NCBI GenBank assembly: GCA_963581185.1
Contig: CAUZOB010000001.1
Span: 1-64,000 of the forward strand
DNA from: SAT2750 sp963581185
GTDB taxonomy: Bacteria; Planctomycetota; Planctomycetia; Pirellulales; Pirellulaceae
DNA: 64,000 bases
Direction: 5' to 3'
Shown here: positions 17,581 to 26,069 of the stretch, one piece after another
Layout: each line of letters opens with the position of its first letter
Numbering within the stretch: the stretch's first letter is position 1
Made by a program: the position numbers and the translations under genes
Notes under the pieces: generated by a model
What the model saw: the letters and a program-made list of their open reading frames with translations, nothing else
Database searches by the model: none
Told to the model about the DNA's origin: nothing

Positions 17581-18834
17581 CTAGCTCTTGCCTTCGACTT
17601 TGCCGTAGTAGCTGCCTTGCATCTCGTAGCAGCGCTGCTGGATCTCGTCGCGCTGCTGGAACCCGTCGAGATCAAAGTACCTGTCAGCCTCGATCGCATC
17701 GATATCGTAAGATGTGCTGCCGGTCAGGATCAGGTCGGCCATGATTACACCAATGGCCGGGCTCTGCACAATCCCATGGCCGCAGAAGCCGGCACAGTAA
17801 TACAGGCCTTGAATGTCGGGCATGCTGCCACAGAAGGGCTTGCCGTCGGGAGTGAAGGTCATGATCCCGGCGGTGATGGTCATCGGCGTGCGGGGTGTGA
17901 TCCAGGGGTAGCGTTTCTCTGCGGCATCGATCAGCAGTGCCAGGAAGAGGTCATCCGGGCGGGGCTTGATGGCAGACATGTCAAAGTCGACTGGCAGGGA
18001 GGCCATGTCGTATTGCATGCAGTCGACGCCATACATACCGACAATCAACCCGCCACTCTCTGGACGAGCGTAGAGCCGCAGGTGGCGATCGCGGATTGCC
18101 GGGCTCAAGCGATCTACCGGGTTGTCGGGATCGGGGCGGGTTGTCAGGTAGACGTGACCGAGTGCCGCTGTTGGCAGCGTCGCGTCGGCCAGTTCTGCCA
18201 GCAGGTACGACCAGGGTCCGCCGGCATTGACAACAACGGGAGCGTGGATTGGTCCGCTGGCTGTCTGCACACCGGCAACTCTGCCACCCTCCAGGATCAG
18301 TCCCTCGACGGGGCAGTTGGTCCGGTAATCGACGCCATTGTCCCGACCTACCTTGATGTAGGCACTCACCAGCTCTGCTGGCTGTAGATGTCCATCGGTC
18401 GGGCAATAGCAGGCATCCAGCAGGTCGTCGGTGCGCATGGAGGGCAGCTTTTCTGCCACCTGTTGCTGGGAAAGATGCTCGATATCAAAGCCGACCGACT
18501 GGCCCATTGCAACCAGGTCTCGGATTTCCACTGCCCGTTCGGCTGTCGCGGCAATTCGCAGCGATCCTGTTTGAACGAAGATCTCAACGTCGGCCAGTTG
18601 CTCCAGCTCCTGCACAATCTCGACGCCATCCATCAGCATCCGGGTGGCGGCCGGCGTGCCTCGCAACTGGCCCAGCAGGCCAGCGGCCCGGCCGGTCGAG
18701 CCATTACCCAGTCGCTCCCGCTCCACCACAACCACCCGGCTGCCGCGCCGTGATAGCTGCATCGCCGTACTCAGCCCGGCCACGCCGCCACCAATCACGA
18801 TTACATCGGCTGTCGATTGGGAATCCCCGGTCAT
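17581..18834 (-). CDS. FAD-dependent amine dehydrogenase (sarcosine/dimethylglycine dehydrogenase-like)
   Basis: 417 residues with an FAD-binding N-terminus, ADVIVIGGGVAGLSTAMQLS, and a DAO-family body with STGRAAGLLGQLRGT, a TDGHLQPAEL stretch, and the C-terminal ITAGIMTFTPDGKPFCGS block. It belongs with the short (~400-residue) sarcosine oxidase beta / dehydrogenase group and has no folate domain. It is the first gene of the ETF operon and is joined to etfB by a 4 bp gap, so it should be an ETF-linked dehydrogenase and not an oxidase. A paralog ends the operon at 9864. The substrate is probably an N-methyl amino acid; this is inferred from the family and the operon. Confidence 0.9.
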   Translation of the reverse strand: MTGDSQSTADVIVIGGGVAGLSTAMQLSRRGSRVVVVERERLGNGSTGRAAGLLGQLRGTPAATRMLMDGVEIVQELEQLADVEIFVQTGSLRIAATAERAVEIRDLVAMGQSVGFDIEHLSQQQVAEKLPSMRTDDLLDACYCPTDGHLQPAELVSAYIKVGRDNGVDYRTNCPVEGLILEGGRVAGVQTASGPIHAPVVVNAGGPWSYLLAELADATLPTAALGHVYLTTRPDPDNPVDRLSPAIRDRHLRLYARPESGGLIVGMYGVDCMQYDMASLPVDFDMSAIKPRPDDLFLALLIDAAEKRYPWITPRTPMTITAGIMTFTPDGKPFCGSMPDIQGLYYCAGFCGHGIVQSPAIGVIMADLILTGSTSYDIDAIEADRYFDLDGFQQRDEIQQRCYEMQGSYYGKVEGKS

Positions 18835-18881
18835 TCGCCCGCTACCCTGTCTACCCAGTTGCTGGGCAATCTTACCTGGTC

Positions 18882-20795
18882 TTACTTGAGGTTGACCGTG
18901 CGACTTGTTCCGGCACCATCATCTTCCGGCCGCAGGTTGCGGAGCGTTTTTTCGTCTGGCCGGTCACTGCCAACTTTCACAATATACTTTCCGCTGGCAT
19001 AGACTGGCGGTCGAAATCGACTGCTGGCAACACGGATCGTGTAGACAATCTCGCCGCTCGCCTGTTCGATCACCTGCACGACCGGTGCGGCTGAGCCATT
19101 CACACGTAACTCGGGCAGCCAGCCAACCGGCTGGCGACCATCGTTGTCCTGCATGCGGATTGTCACCGGCCAGCCAGGAAATTGCGCTTCGTCGCCGTCG
19201 CGGACATCGGCAAACCGCGGCCAGCATTCAAAAGTGATCGTTCGCTCGGTCTTGTTGAACCTCACGACGCCATAGCCATCGGAACGCTTGCGCTGGTCCA
19301 TGCGGTTTTCCGGGTTGGCGTAAGCCTTCATGCTGATCGCGTTTCCCAGGCCATCGAGATAGTCACCAGTCCAGGGCAGGGGGCTGCCGACAACAGCATT
19401 CGCTCCGGCTTTTTCGTCCTGCGGGTGCCACCAGCGACCGTAGATCGTGTTGACAATCGCCGGGCTGGTAAAGCCGAATGGTCCATCCCCGTGGTTTTCG
19501 ATGCCATGTTGCACCAGAACGGCCAGGTGTTGATCGCCACACAGGTGAGGTGCCCAGGCGCGGCGGATCTCGCTTAGTGCCTGGCGGCGGCCCGTCTGTG
19601 GCCAGCCATTGGAATCGAGGTCAGCCAGCAGTCGGTTGTTGGGATTCCCATGCAGGTGTACGGCGCCGCAAAAGGCTGTCTGGGACAACACGCATTTCAT
19701 CGAGGCGCCGGTCCAGTCCTGGCTCCAGCTGTGAAGAAAAGCCAGCTGTCGGTCACCTAGCAACTTGAGGCCAGCCACATCGACAGACTTACGGTCATAG
19801 CTGGGATCATTGATGTGGTCGGGTCGCGGTCCCAGCGGCGGGATCTTTCCCTTGGGACCACTCTTGAACTTGCGGTCTTCCAGGATTGCCAGGTCAATGC
19901 CGCCGACACGCAGGTTGGTGTAGTAGACAGTGATGTCCCGTTCAATCGGTGTGGCATCGTATGGATCTGGCAAATGCCAGGTCTGGCAGCGCTGCACCAT
20001 GTTGACAAATCGTGCCGGGTAGAAATAACCGCCGTCATTGCCAGCTGGCGTGGCAGCTTGCCTGCCGTTTTCTCCCCAGATATTTCCCTGCCCGATATCG
20101 TGGTCATCCGGAATCGTGATCACCGGACGATCCTTGAGGAGGTCTCGGAACTGGATACCGAACTCCAGCCAGCCAAAGGTGTGCTGGGTGTGGTGATACG
20201 ACTGGTCGCCGGCAAAGAACAGCAGGTCCGGGTCCTGCGCCAGCAGGTTGGCCACGATCGTGGCCCGTGGACCAGGTGTACGGCGTGAGTTGCACGACAA
20301 CGATCCAACCACGATCACCTCCTTGTCGATCGGGTCACGGCGAATGGTGCCAGTGAATTGCGCCTGCTTAGCATGCCTCAGCCGGTACTTCACATTCCGG
20401 CTGTTATCCCAGTTTTCAATCCGAAAGTGGGCACTCCAGCCCAGTTCATGAACTGGCTGCTTGGAGACCTCCTGCCAGCTACCATCTTCCTGGGCCAGTT
20501 CCAGCCGCACCTCCCGCGGCTCATCCGGCAGCAGCGGATACAGCTGGGCTGTTATCTTCAGCACACCGCGGTCGTGGGTATAAACCGCAAAGGCCATGAC
20601 CTGGTCGCGCGGGACCAACAGGCGGGGCTGCTTGCCACCCTTCGGCTTCCACCACTGGCCCGTGGCATCCGAGTCAAGGGCCGGGAATTTTTCACCGAAC
20701 GGCTGTGGTTCGACGGCGCTGGCGCCAGCAGCCAGCAGCGAGAATGCCAGGCAGAGCCCAGCTGCGATCAACAATTGGAATGTGAAGTGACGCAT
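18882..20795 (-). CDS. PhoD-like metallophosphatase, secreted
   Basis: 637 residues with a signal peptide (LLIAAGLCLAFSLLAAGASA). The central part has metallophosphoesterase signatures: LFFAGDQSYHH (first metal ligand region), VITIPDDHDIGQGN, and LCGDQHLAVLVQHG near residue 430. This order (GDQ, DDHD, GDxH) is typical of PhoD-like phosphodiesterases/alkaline phosphatase D relatives that hydrolyse phosphodiesters or phosphomonoesters outside the cytoplasm. A C-terminal beta-rich region follows. It lies upstream of the ETF operon on the same strand with a 47 bp gap, so read-through is possible. It has no visible functional link to that operon. Confidence 0.88.
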   Translation of the reverse strand: MRHFTFQLLIAAGLCLAFSLLAAGASAVEPQPFGEKFPALDSDATGQWWKPKGGKQPRLLVPRDQVMAFAVYTHDRGVLKITAQLYPLLPDEPREVRLELAQEDGSWQEVSKQPVHELGWSAHFRIENWDNSRNVKYRLRHAKQAQFTGTIRRDPIDKEVIVVGSLSCNSRRTPGPRATIVANLLAQDPDLLFFAGDQSYHHTQHTFGWLEFGIQFRDLLKDRPVITIPDDHDIGQGNIWGENGRQAATPAGNDGGYFYPARFVNMVQRCQTWHLPDPYDATPIERDITVYYTNLRVGGIDLAILEDRKFKSGPKGKIPPLGPRPDHINDPSYDRKSVDVAGLKLLGDRQLAFLHSWSQDWTGASMKCVLSQTAFCGAVHLHGNPNNRLLADLDSNGWPQTGRRQALSEIRRAWAPHLCGDQHLAVLVQHGIENHGDGPFGFTSPAIVNTIYGRWWHPQDEKAGANAVVGSPLPWTGDYLDGLGNAISMKAYANPENRMDQRKRSDGYGVVRFNKTERTITFECWPRFADVRDGDEAQFPGWPVTIRMQDNDGRQPVGWLPELRVNGSAAPVVQVIEQASGEIVYTIRVASSRFRPPVYASGKYIVKVGSDRPDEKTLRNLRPEDDGAGTSRTVNLK

Positions 20796-20895
20796 GGATT
20801 TTTCCGGGAATGCGAACCTCGTGAATTGGGATTGAGCCGTGCTGGATGCCAGCCAGCCGGTTCGGTCTGGCCGCCTGCCTCGGACCGCTCAGGCC

Positions 20896-22830
20896 TTACT
20901 CGCGGACGAACTTGAAAATACTTCGTCCGCTCGGTGTCTGGACCGTGTAATAGACTTCTCCCTGTTCGTCCATTCCGAAAGAGAGAACTGGAATGCCACC
21001 GTCGCTGATTGCCAGGTTGCTGGCAACCTTGCCGTTCTTGAGGTCATATTTCAATGCCCAGATTTTGCCGGTGATATAGTCGGCGTAAAGGTATGCGCCG
21101 ACCAGTTCGGGCAGGGCACTGCCGCGATAGACATGACCTCCAGTGATCGACTTGCCAACCTGGTGATCGTATTCCCAGACTGGGTCCAGAGCCGGGCTGA
21201 GAGAGCTGGCCGCCTTGTTGCCGAATGGATAATTTCCCTCTCGACCACTCCAGCCATAATTGGCGCCGCGCTGGACGAGATTGATCTCCTCCCAGAGATC
21301 CTGGCCAACATCCGCGAACCAGATGGCCCCGGTCGGTCGATCGACCGACATGCGCCAGGGATTGCGTGTCCCGTAGGCATAAACTTCCGGCGCAATCTCT
21401 TCCTGGCCGGCGAATGGATTGTCTTTGGGGATAGAGTAGTTCTTGCCAGTGGATTTCTTGTCCACATCGATGCGCAGGATAGTCCCCATGATGGTCGCTG
21501 GATTCTGGCCGTGGCCGATGGGGTCATTGCGCCCGCCACCGTCACCCAGTCCCATGTAGAGGTAGCCATCGTTGCCAAACACCATCGGGCCGCCGTTATG
21601 ATTGGCGAAGGGTTGTGGAATTCGCATCAGCACCAGTTCGCTCTCGGGATCCGCCCGGCTGGGGTCCTTTCTTGAGCGAGTGAATCGGGAGAGGTACGAA
21701 ACCCGTGCTTCCTTGGAGGATGTGTAGTAGATGAAGAGGTGGCCGTTCTTTTTGAAGTTCGGATGCATGGCGAAGCCCAGCAGTCCTTCTTCGTCGTCCT
21801 CGGGGAATGGCTGCACGCGATCCCGGATATCCAGGAAGACGCGAGCCAGCGTGGCTGCAGGATCATTATCGAAGACGTAGATCCTGCCGATCTGAGCTGC
21901 CACAAAGATCCGGTTACTGCCGTCGCCGGCATGTGTCATTTCCAGCGGACGGATGTTCTGAATCCGACCTTGCTCGTCAACTCCCTCAAAATCTTCCCAC
22001 TTCAGTTGCGGGAAGGCCTCGACAGGCTTGAGTGCCAGTCGGCCATCGATCGGGTTAGGGGCGTCGGCGTCGGCCTTGATTTCACGAATCTTGATATTCC
22101 GGAAAGCCACTTCGTTGCCGTGATCCTGCAGGCAGATATGGCCACTGGTCGGTTTGCCAAACAACTCGTACTTGGCAAACTTGCTCTTGGCAACGCGCTC
22201 GTCCCAGTCCTTGTCGCCCTTCTTGAATTTGTAATAGCTGACACCATTCAGCGCCACCTCGCACTGGTCGGGTGCGATTCGCAGGTAAATGTGATTCCAC
22301 TCGCCAGCCGGCCGGGTGGCATCGTCGACTTCGGGACTCTTGAAGCCAACCTGATTTTCGAAACGGCGGGCCCAGTTGGGTTTGACTGGCTTGTAGAGCT
22401 GGTAAAGCCAGCCAGCCTTCTGGGGATCGTGCCCGTCGACGTTGTCCTGGAGCTGGATTTCAGGTCCCGTATGCCAGGGCCGTTGCCCTTCTTCACTGAC
22501 ATGGAACATGATCCCGCTGTTACCACCCTTGGACATCCGGTACTCGATCGAGAGTTCGAAGTACTCGAACTGCTTGGTGGTAATAATATCCCCGGCAGCC
22601 TTGCCACTCCGTACAAGTATCCCATCCTTGACCGACCAGCCGTCGGAAATCTCATCCTGCTTGTAGTTACGCCACTGGTCTGTGGTCTTGCCGTCGAACA
22701 GCATCGACCAGCCCGTTCTCTTTTCTGCGTCGGTGAGGCCATTGAAGGGGACGTCCGCATCCACTGGCGCGGACGGAAGAAGAGCCAGGCAGAGGGCCAG
22801 CAGTGCGACGCGAGTCAGGAGACGGTTCAT
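20896..22830 (-). CDS. DUF1080 (3-keto-disaccharide hydrolase-like) fused to glucose/sorbosone dehydrogenase domain
   Basis: I start at the ATG at 22830 (644 residues), because MNRLLTRVALLALCLALLPS begins a signal peptide and the earlier ATG at 22884 precedes it without one. Residues ~35-250 are a DUF1080 domain (WSMLFDGKTTDQW, GNSGIMFHV, EIQLQDN). Residues ~290-640 form a beta-propeller of the PQQ-linked glucose/sorbosone dehydrogenase family (FVAAQIGRIYVFDND, GLLGFAMHPNF, YLYMGLGDGGGRNDPIGHG, ADVGQDLWEEINLV, GHVYRG). DUF1080 proteins include 3-ketoglycoside hydrolases, so the fusion suggests secreted oxidation of a sugar plus cleavage of keto-sugar products. That pairing is inference. Confidence 0.9.
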   Translation of the reverse strand: MNRLLTRVALLALCLALLPSAPVDADVPFNGLTDAEKRTGWSMLFDGKTTDQWRNYKQDEISDGWSVKDGILVRSGKAAGDIITTKQFEYFELSIEYRMSKGGNSGIMFHVSEEGQRPWHTGPEIQLQDNVDGHDPQKAGWLYQLYKPVKPNWARRFENQVGFKSPEVDDATRPAGEWNHIYLRIAPDQCEVALNGVSYYKFKKGDKDWDERVAKSKFAKYELFGKPTSGHICLQDHGNEVAFRNIKIREIKADADAPNPIDGRLALKPVEAFPQLKWEDFEGVDEQGRIQNIRPLEMTHAGDGSNRIFVAAQIGRIYVFDNDPAATLARVFLDIRDRVQPFPEDDEEGLLGFAMHPNFKKNGHLFIYYTSSKEARVSYLSRFTRSRKDPSRADPESELVLMRIPQPFANHNGGPMVFGNDGYLYMGLGDGGGRNDPIGHGQNPATIMGTILRIDVDKKSTGKNYSIPKDNPFAGQEEIAPEVYAYGTRNPWRMSVDRPTGAIWFADVGQDLWEEINLVQRGANYGWSGREGNYPFGNKAASSLSPALDPVWEYDHQVGKSITGGHVYRGSALPELVGAYLYADYITGKIWALKYDLKNGKVASNLAISDGGIPVLSFGMDEQGEVYYTVQTPSGRSIFKFVRE

Positions 22831-22930
22831 CGTTTTCTTCTTTTCAAGCGGAGGGTATTCTTCAAGGAGCACTCTGGAGTGCAAGACTGATTGTACTACG
22901 CCCCGGGCCGCCAGACAGCCAACCTGGCCG

Positions 22931-23194
22931 GTGGAGGATCAGGGGCCGTTCTTTTCAGCGGCCTATCAACAGCTGCTCGATCACGGCCAGCGTGACCCGA
23001 TCTTCTCGTCGCACCTACTGAAAACGACAATGGCTGTTGAGCAGGAGGCAGAGGGTGTCAGTCAAGAGACATGGCACTACCTGCTGGCTGCAATCAACCG
23101 TTTCCTGAATTCGCCACTCAAGCAGAAGCATGTACGGCGACTGGCCCGTCAGGCCAACGAACTGGTAAGCAGGGATTTTATTGAGACCCCGTAA
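22931..23194 (+). CDS. small conserved-looking hypothetical protein
   Basis: An 87-residue reading frame that I do not recognise. It starts at a GTG at 22931; a longer frame opens at 22682, but that part runs antisense through the neighbouring signal-peptide coding sequence. The protein is alpha-helical in look, with Leu/Ala heptads and the stretch TWHYLLAAINRFLNSPLKQK, and has balanced charges unlike the arginine-rich shadow frames nearby. It is divergent from the gene at 22830 (100 bp between starts) and converges with the gene at 23213. No domain or function can be given, and no clear ribosome-binding site precedes the GTG. Confidence 0.5.
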   Translation: MEDQGPFFSAAYQQLLDHGQRDPIFSSHLLKTTMAVEQEAEGVSQETWHYLLAAINRFLNSPLKQKHVRRLARQANELVSRDFIETP

Positions 23195-23212
23195 GGGTCC
23201 TGCTCTGCTAGA

Positions 23213-24259
23213 TCAGGTCTTGGGCTTGGGGGCCTGCTGCTCTGCTGGCTTTTGGCCCTGTCCCTCAAGTTGCTTGCGAGCGGTCTCCAGCTCCTGCAGT
23301 GCTCGCTTGAGATTCTCCAGTGACTTGGCGACCGGATCATCCTTGGCCGGCGGGGCACCAGCTTCCAGCTGACGTTGAATCGCCTTGATCATGTTTTCAG
23401 CATGCTGCAGCTGGATCTTGGCCATCCGCTGGCGAATGTTGGCGGGGAGATTACCCTGCGGAGCCGGCTGGGGAAAATTGGGGATCCGGATCGGGGGAAT
23501 CTTGAATTGCGGAATACCATTGCCGCCCTGGATCTGGATATTGCCGATCTGGATAAGACCGGCAGCTCCCTTGGCGTACTTCTCGTACAGCTTGTATGCG
23601 TCGGGGTGATTCTTCTTGAGTTCCGCGACGTTCTTGGCTGCGTACTTCTTTGTTTCCGGCTTGCCATCTTTCTTTTGCGTGACCTCTACGGTGATCCCCT
23701 TGTTGGGATCCTCGTGAATCTTGATTTTGCGATCCTGCTCGGTCACTTCAACATCCCGCACGCCATTTGCATTACGAATCTGGATTCCCTGGGCGCCGCC
23801 CTGGATCTGGATTTGAATCTGGGGGATGCCGCGCAGCTGGGGGACAGGCTGGTTCGCGACAGCCGGCTTGGGCGGTGCGAGTGCCTCGCGGGCAAGTCGT
23901 GGGCCAACGCCATTCTCAACCTTGGCGATCGCTTCAAGTGCCGTGCGGGCAGTCTTCTTCAACTCGTCGCTGCCTGTCTTGAGGTGTCCTCTGAGTATGC
24001 TCACTGCGCGGGTCACGACTTCTCGATTGTCACCCCCGGCAGCCTCTGCCAGCGGTGCGACTGCCGCCTGGCCGGCCTTTAGCAGTCTTTGGGTCGCCGT
24101 CTGTCGCTTGGCGAAATCACGGGAACCGAGTTGCTCGATCAACTGGGGGATTGTTGCGGCCTGAGGTTCAGCCAGCCTGTCCTCGGCGATCAGACGCGGA
24201 GCGGCAGTGCATACCAGGAGTGTGAGCAGTGTGGCCAGCAGCGAATGAACCTTGAGCAT
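23213..24259 (-). CDS. secreted protein with HEAT-like start and Gln/Ile-rich repeats
   Basis: 348 residues from the ATG at 24259, which begins the signal peptide MLKVHSLLATLLTLLVCTA; ten extra codons upstream are not needed. After it, residues ~35-110 resemble HEAT/Armadillo-like helices (LIEQLGSRDFAKRQTATQRLL). The middle (~145-265) contains strand-like Ile/Gln stretches such as IPQIQIQIQGG and LIQIGNIQIQGGN, separated by a region KIKIHEDPNKGITVEVTQKK. The last ~80 residues are a predicted coiled coil ending in a Pro/Gln/Lys-rich tail. I do not know its function. It is probably periplasmic or on the surface, and it may bind other proteins. Confidence 0.75.
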   Translation of the reverse strand: MLKVHSLLATLLTLLVCTAAPRLIAEDRLAEPQAATIPQLIEQLGSRDFAKRQTATQRLLKAGQAAVAPLAEAAGGDNREVVTRAVSILRGHLKTGSDELKKTARTALEAIAKVENGVGPRLAREALAPPKPAVANQPVPQLRGIPQIQIQIQGGAQGIQIRNANGVRDVEVTEQDRKIKIHEDPNKGITVEVTQKKDGKPETKKYAAKNVAELKKNHPDAYKLYEKYAKGAAGLIQIGNIQIQGGNGIPQFKIPPIRIPNFPQPAPQGNLPANIRQRMAKIQLQHAENMIKAIQRQLEAGAPPAKDDPVAKSLENLKRALQELETARKQLEGQGQKPAEQQAPKPKT

Positions 24260-24362
24260 CGTGGGACTCCCCGGAGTTGAACGGGACAAGGGATCTACAT
24301 CGTGTACCCGAAATTTCCTTATAAACGCCCGTCAGGCTACTTGTCCAGAGCCTTTCTGGCGT

Positions 24363-26018
24363 TCATTTTCTCGGCAAGGTGCGTCCAGGGCGCTGGCCCG
24401 TGTGCTGACCCTGTTGCAGCACAATTGTGCCGTTAACGATTACGTACTCTATACCGACTGGATATTGGAAAGGTTCGGTATAGGTGGCCTTATCGATGAT
24501 CGTGGCAGCGTCGAAAATTGTGATATCGGCGAAGAAGCCGGCGGCTAACTGCCCGCGCTGACGAATGCCGACCTTGGCAGCATTCAGCCAGGTCATTTTG
24601 TGGACGGCATCTTCCAGCCTGAGCATTTTTTGTTCGCGGACATAGTATCCCAGTACCCGTGGGAAGGTGCCGAAGTTTCGCGGGTGGGGATTGCCTCGAC
24701 GCAATGGACCCTTGATGGCATAGGCAGAACCATCCGAGCCGACCGAGCACCACGGTTGCTGCAGAGCCAGGTTCATATCCTTGTCGGTGTGATGGGCGTA
24801 GACGGTTGCCACCGAACCCCCTTCCTCGATCAGGAAGTCCAACAGTTCATCCAGCAGGTCTGCATTTTTCTTACCGGCGGTACGGAGCGCCATGACGCGA
24901 TCCATGGTAAGGCCCTTGAAGCGGTTATCGCCAGCGACCAGCATCCGGCCCCAGTCTCCACCCACCGCGGTGTAGTGGTTGTACCAGCCCTCGACTCCCT
25001 TCACGATGTCCCGCTTGATCCTGCTGCGTGACTGCGGATCCGCCAGTCGTTTCAGCAGCGCCGCGTTGCCGCCCTCATGGGCCCAGGGCGGAATGATACT
25101 TCTGAGGTTGTTGTTGCCACGCGTGTAGGGATAGACATTGGCCTGGACGTTGACATTCCGCTGCCTGGCAGCTTCGATGATGGCAATAATCTCCGGCATC
25201 CGGCCCCAGTATTCTTCGTCAGCGATCTTGAGGTGGATGATATCGACTGGCACGTCGGCGTTTTCAGCGACGGTGATTGCTTCTTCGATGGAGCCGAACA
25301 CGCCAGTACCTTCATTGCGAATATGGATCGAGAAGATACCACCGTAAGGTCGCACCACGCGGGCCAGCTGGGTGATCTCCTCGGTGCGGGCCAGCGACCC
25401 AGGGGGCATCATCACCTGGCTGGAGAGACCAAGGGCTCCGTCGTCCATCCCCTGGCGGATTATTTCTTCCATCGCTTTGAGTTGCTCGGGCGTGGGACGA
25501 TCAAACGATTTTCCCATCACCGCTTCCCAGGCATTATTCAGCCCCACATAGGACGCCACGTTGGTGGCGATCCCCGACTTTTCCAGCAGCCCGAAGTACT
25601 CAGCGAGTGTCTTCCAGCGTACGGTTTGACCATCGACGGTGGCCGAGCGTGCTGGCCGGCGACCGAGGTTGGGGGCGGCCGAGGAGCCTTCACCGAGGAT
25701 CTCCGTGGTCACTCCCTGGCGAATCTTGCTTTGGGCATTGCCGTCCACCAGCAACGATGAATCGGAATGCGAATGCATGTCAATGAAGCCGGGGGCCACC
25801 ATCAGGCCCGTGGCGTCAATCTCTCGCCGGCCGGTACCTTCCAGCTGTCGCTCAATCTTCACAATCCGATCTCCACGGATTGCCACGTCGGCCTGGAACC
25901 AGGGAATCCCCGTGCCATCGATCAGCTGGCCGTTGCGGATCACCAGGTCAAATTCCGGTTCATCCGCCAGGCATGGCAGGCAGAGTACGAAGGTCAGCAG
26001 GAAGGGAAGCAGTTTCAT
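24363..26018 (-). CDS. N-acyl-D-amino-acid deacylase (D-aminoacylase family), secreted
   Basis: 551 residues with a signal peptide (MKLLPFLLTFVLCLPCLAD). Amidohydrolase features: LVIRNGQLIDGTG near residue 28, the metal-binding HxH in PGFIDMHSHSD, DIIHLKIADEEYWG, GSDGSAYA for the late aspartate, and a C-terminal EYVIVNGTIVLQQG strand. This is the D-aminoacylase subgroup, which removes the acyl group from N-acyl-D-amino acids; such compounds could come from peptidoglycan or D-amino-acid-containing matter. A paralog is at 36807-38426 on the other strand. It probably acts outside the cytoplasm. Exact acyl and amino-acid preference cannot be told. Confidence 0.9.
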   Translation of the reverse strand: MKLLPFLLTFVLCLPCLADEPEFDLVIRNGQLIDGTGIPWFQADVAIRGDRIVKIERQLEGTGRREIDATGLMVAPGFIDMHSHSDSSLLVDGNAQSKIRQGVTTEILGEGSSAAPNLGRRPARSATVDGQTVRWKTLAEYFGLLEKSGIATNVASYVGLNNAWEAVMGKSFDRPTPEQLKAMEEIIRQGMDDGALGLSSQVMMPPGSLARTEEITQLARVVRPYGGIFSIHIRNEGTGVFGSIEEAITVAENADVPVDIIHLKIADEEYWGRMPEIIAIIEAARQRNVNVQANVYPYTRGNNNLRSIIPPWAHEGGNAALLKRLADPQSRSRIKRDIVKGVEGWYNHYTAVGGDWGRMLVAGDNRFKGLTMDRVMALRTAGKKNADLLDELLDFLIEEGGSVATVYAHHTDKDMNLALQQPWCSVGSDGSAYAIKGPLRRGNPHPRNFGTFPRVLGYYVREQKMLRLEDAVHKMTWLNAAKVGIRQRGQLAAGFFADITIFDAATIIDKATYTEPFQYPVGIEYVIVNGTIVLQQGQHTGQRPGRTLPRK

Positions 26019-26069
26019 GACAATCCTCGAGCTGATGATGGCGGAGGGTCTGGCAGAAGGTGCCTACGA

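Noticed and set aside
17137..18387. 416-codon plus-strand frame
   Set aside because: It crosses etfB and the DAO-type gene in antisense. Both sense genes have clear family signatures.
21739..22890. 383-codon plus-strand frame
   Set aside because: Shadow of the DUF1080-sugar dehydrogenase gene, whose sense protein has a signal peptide and clear domains.
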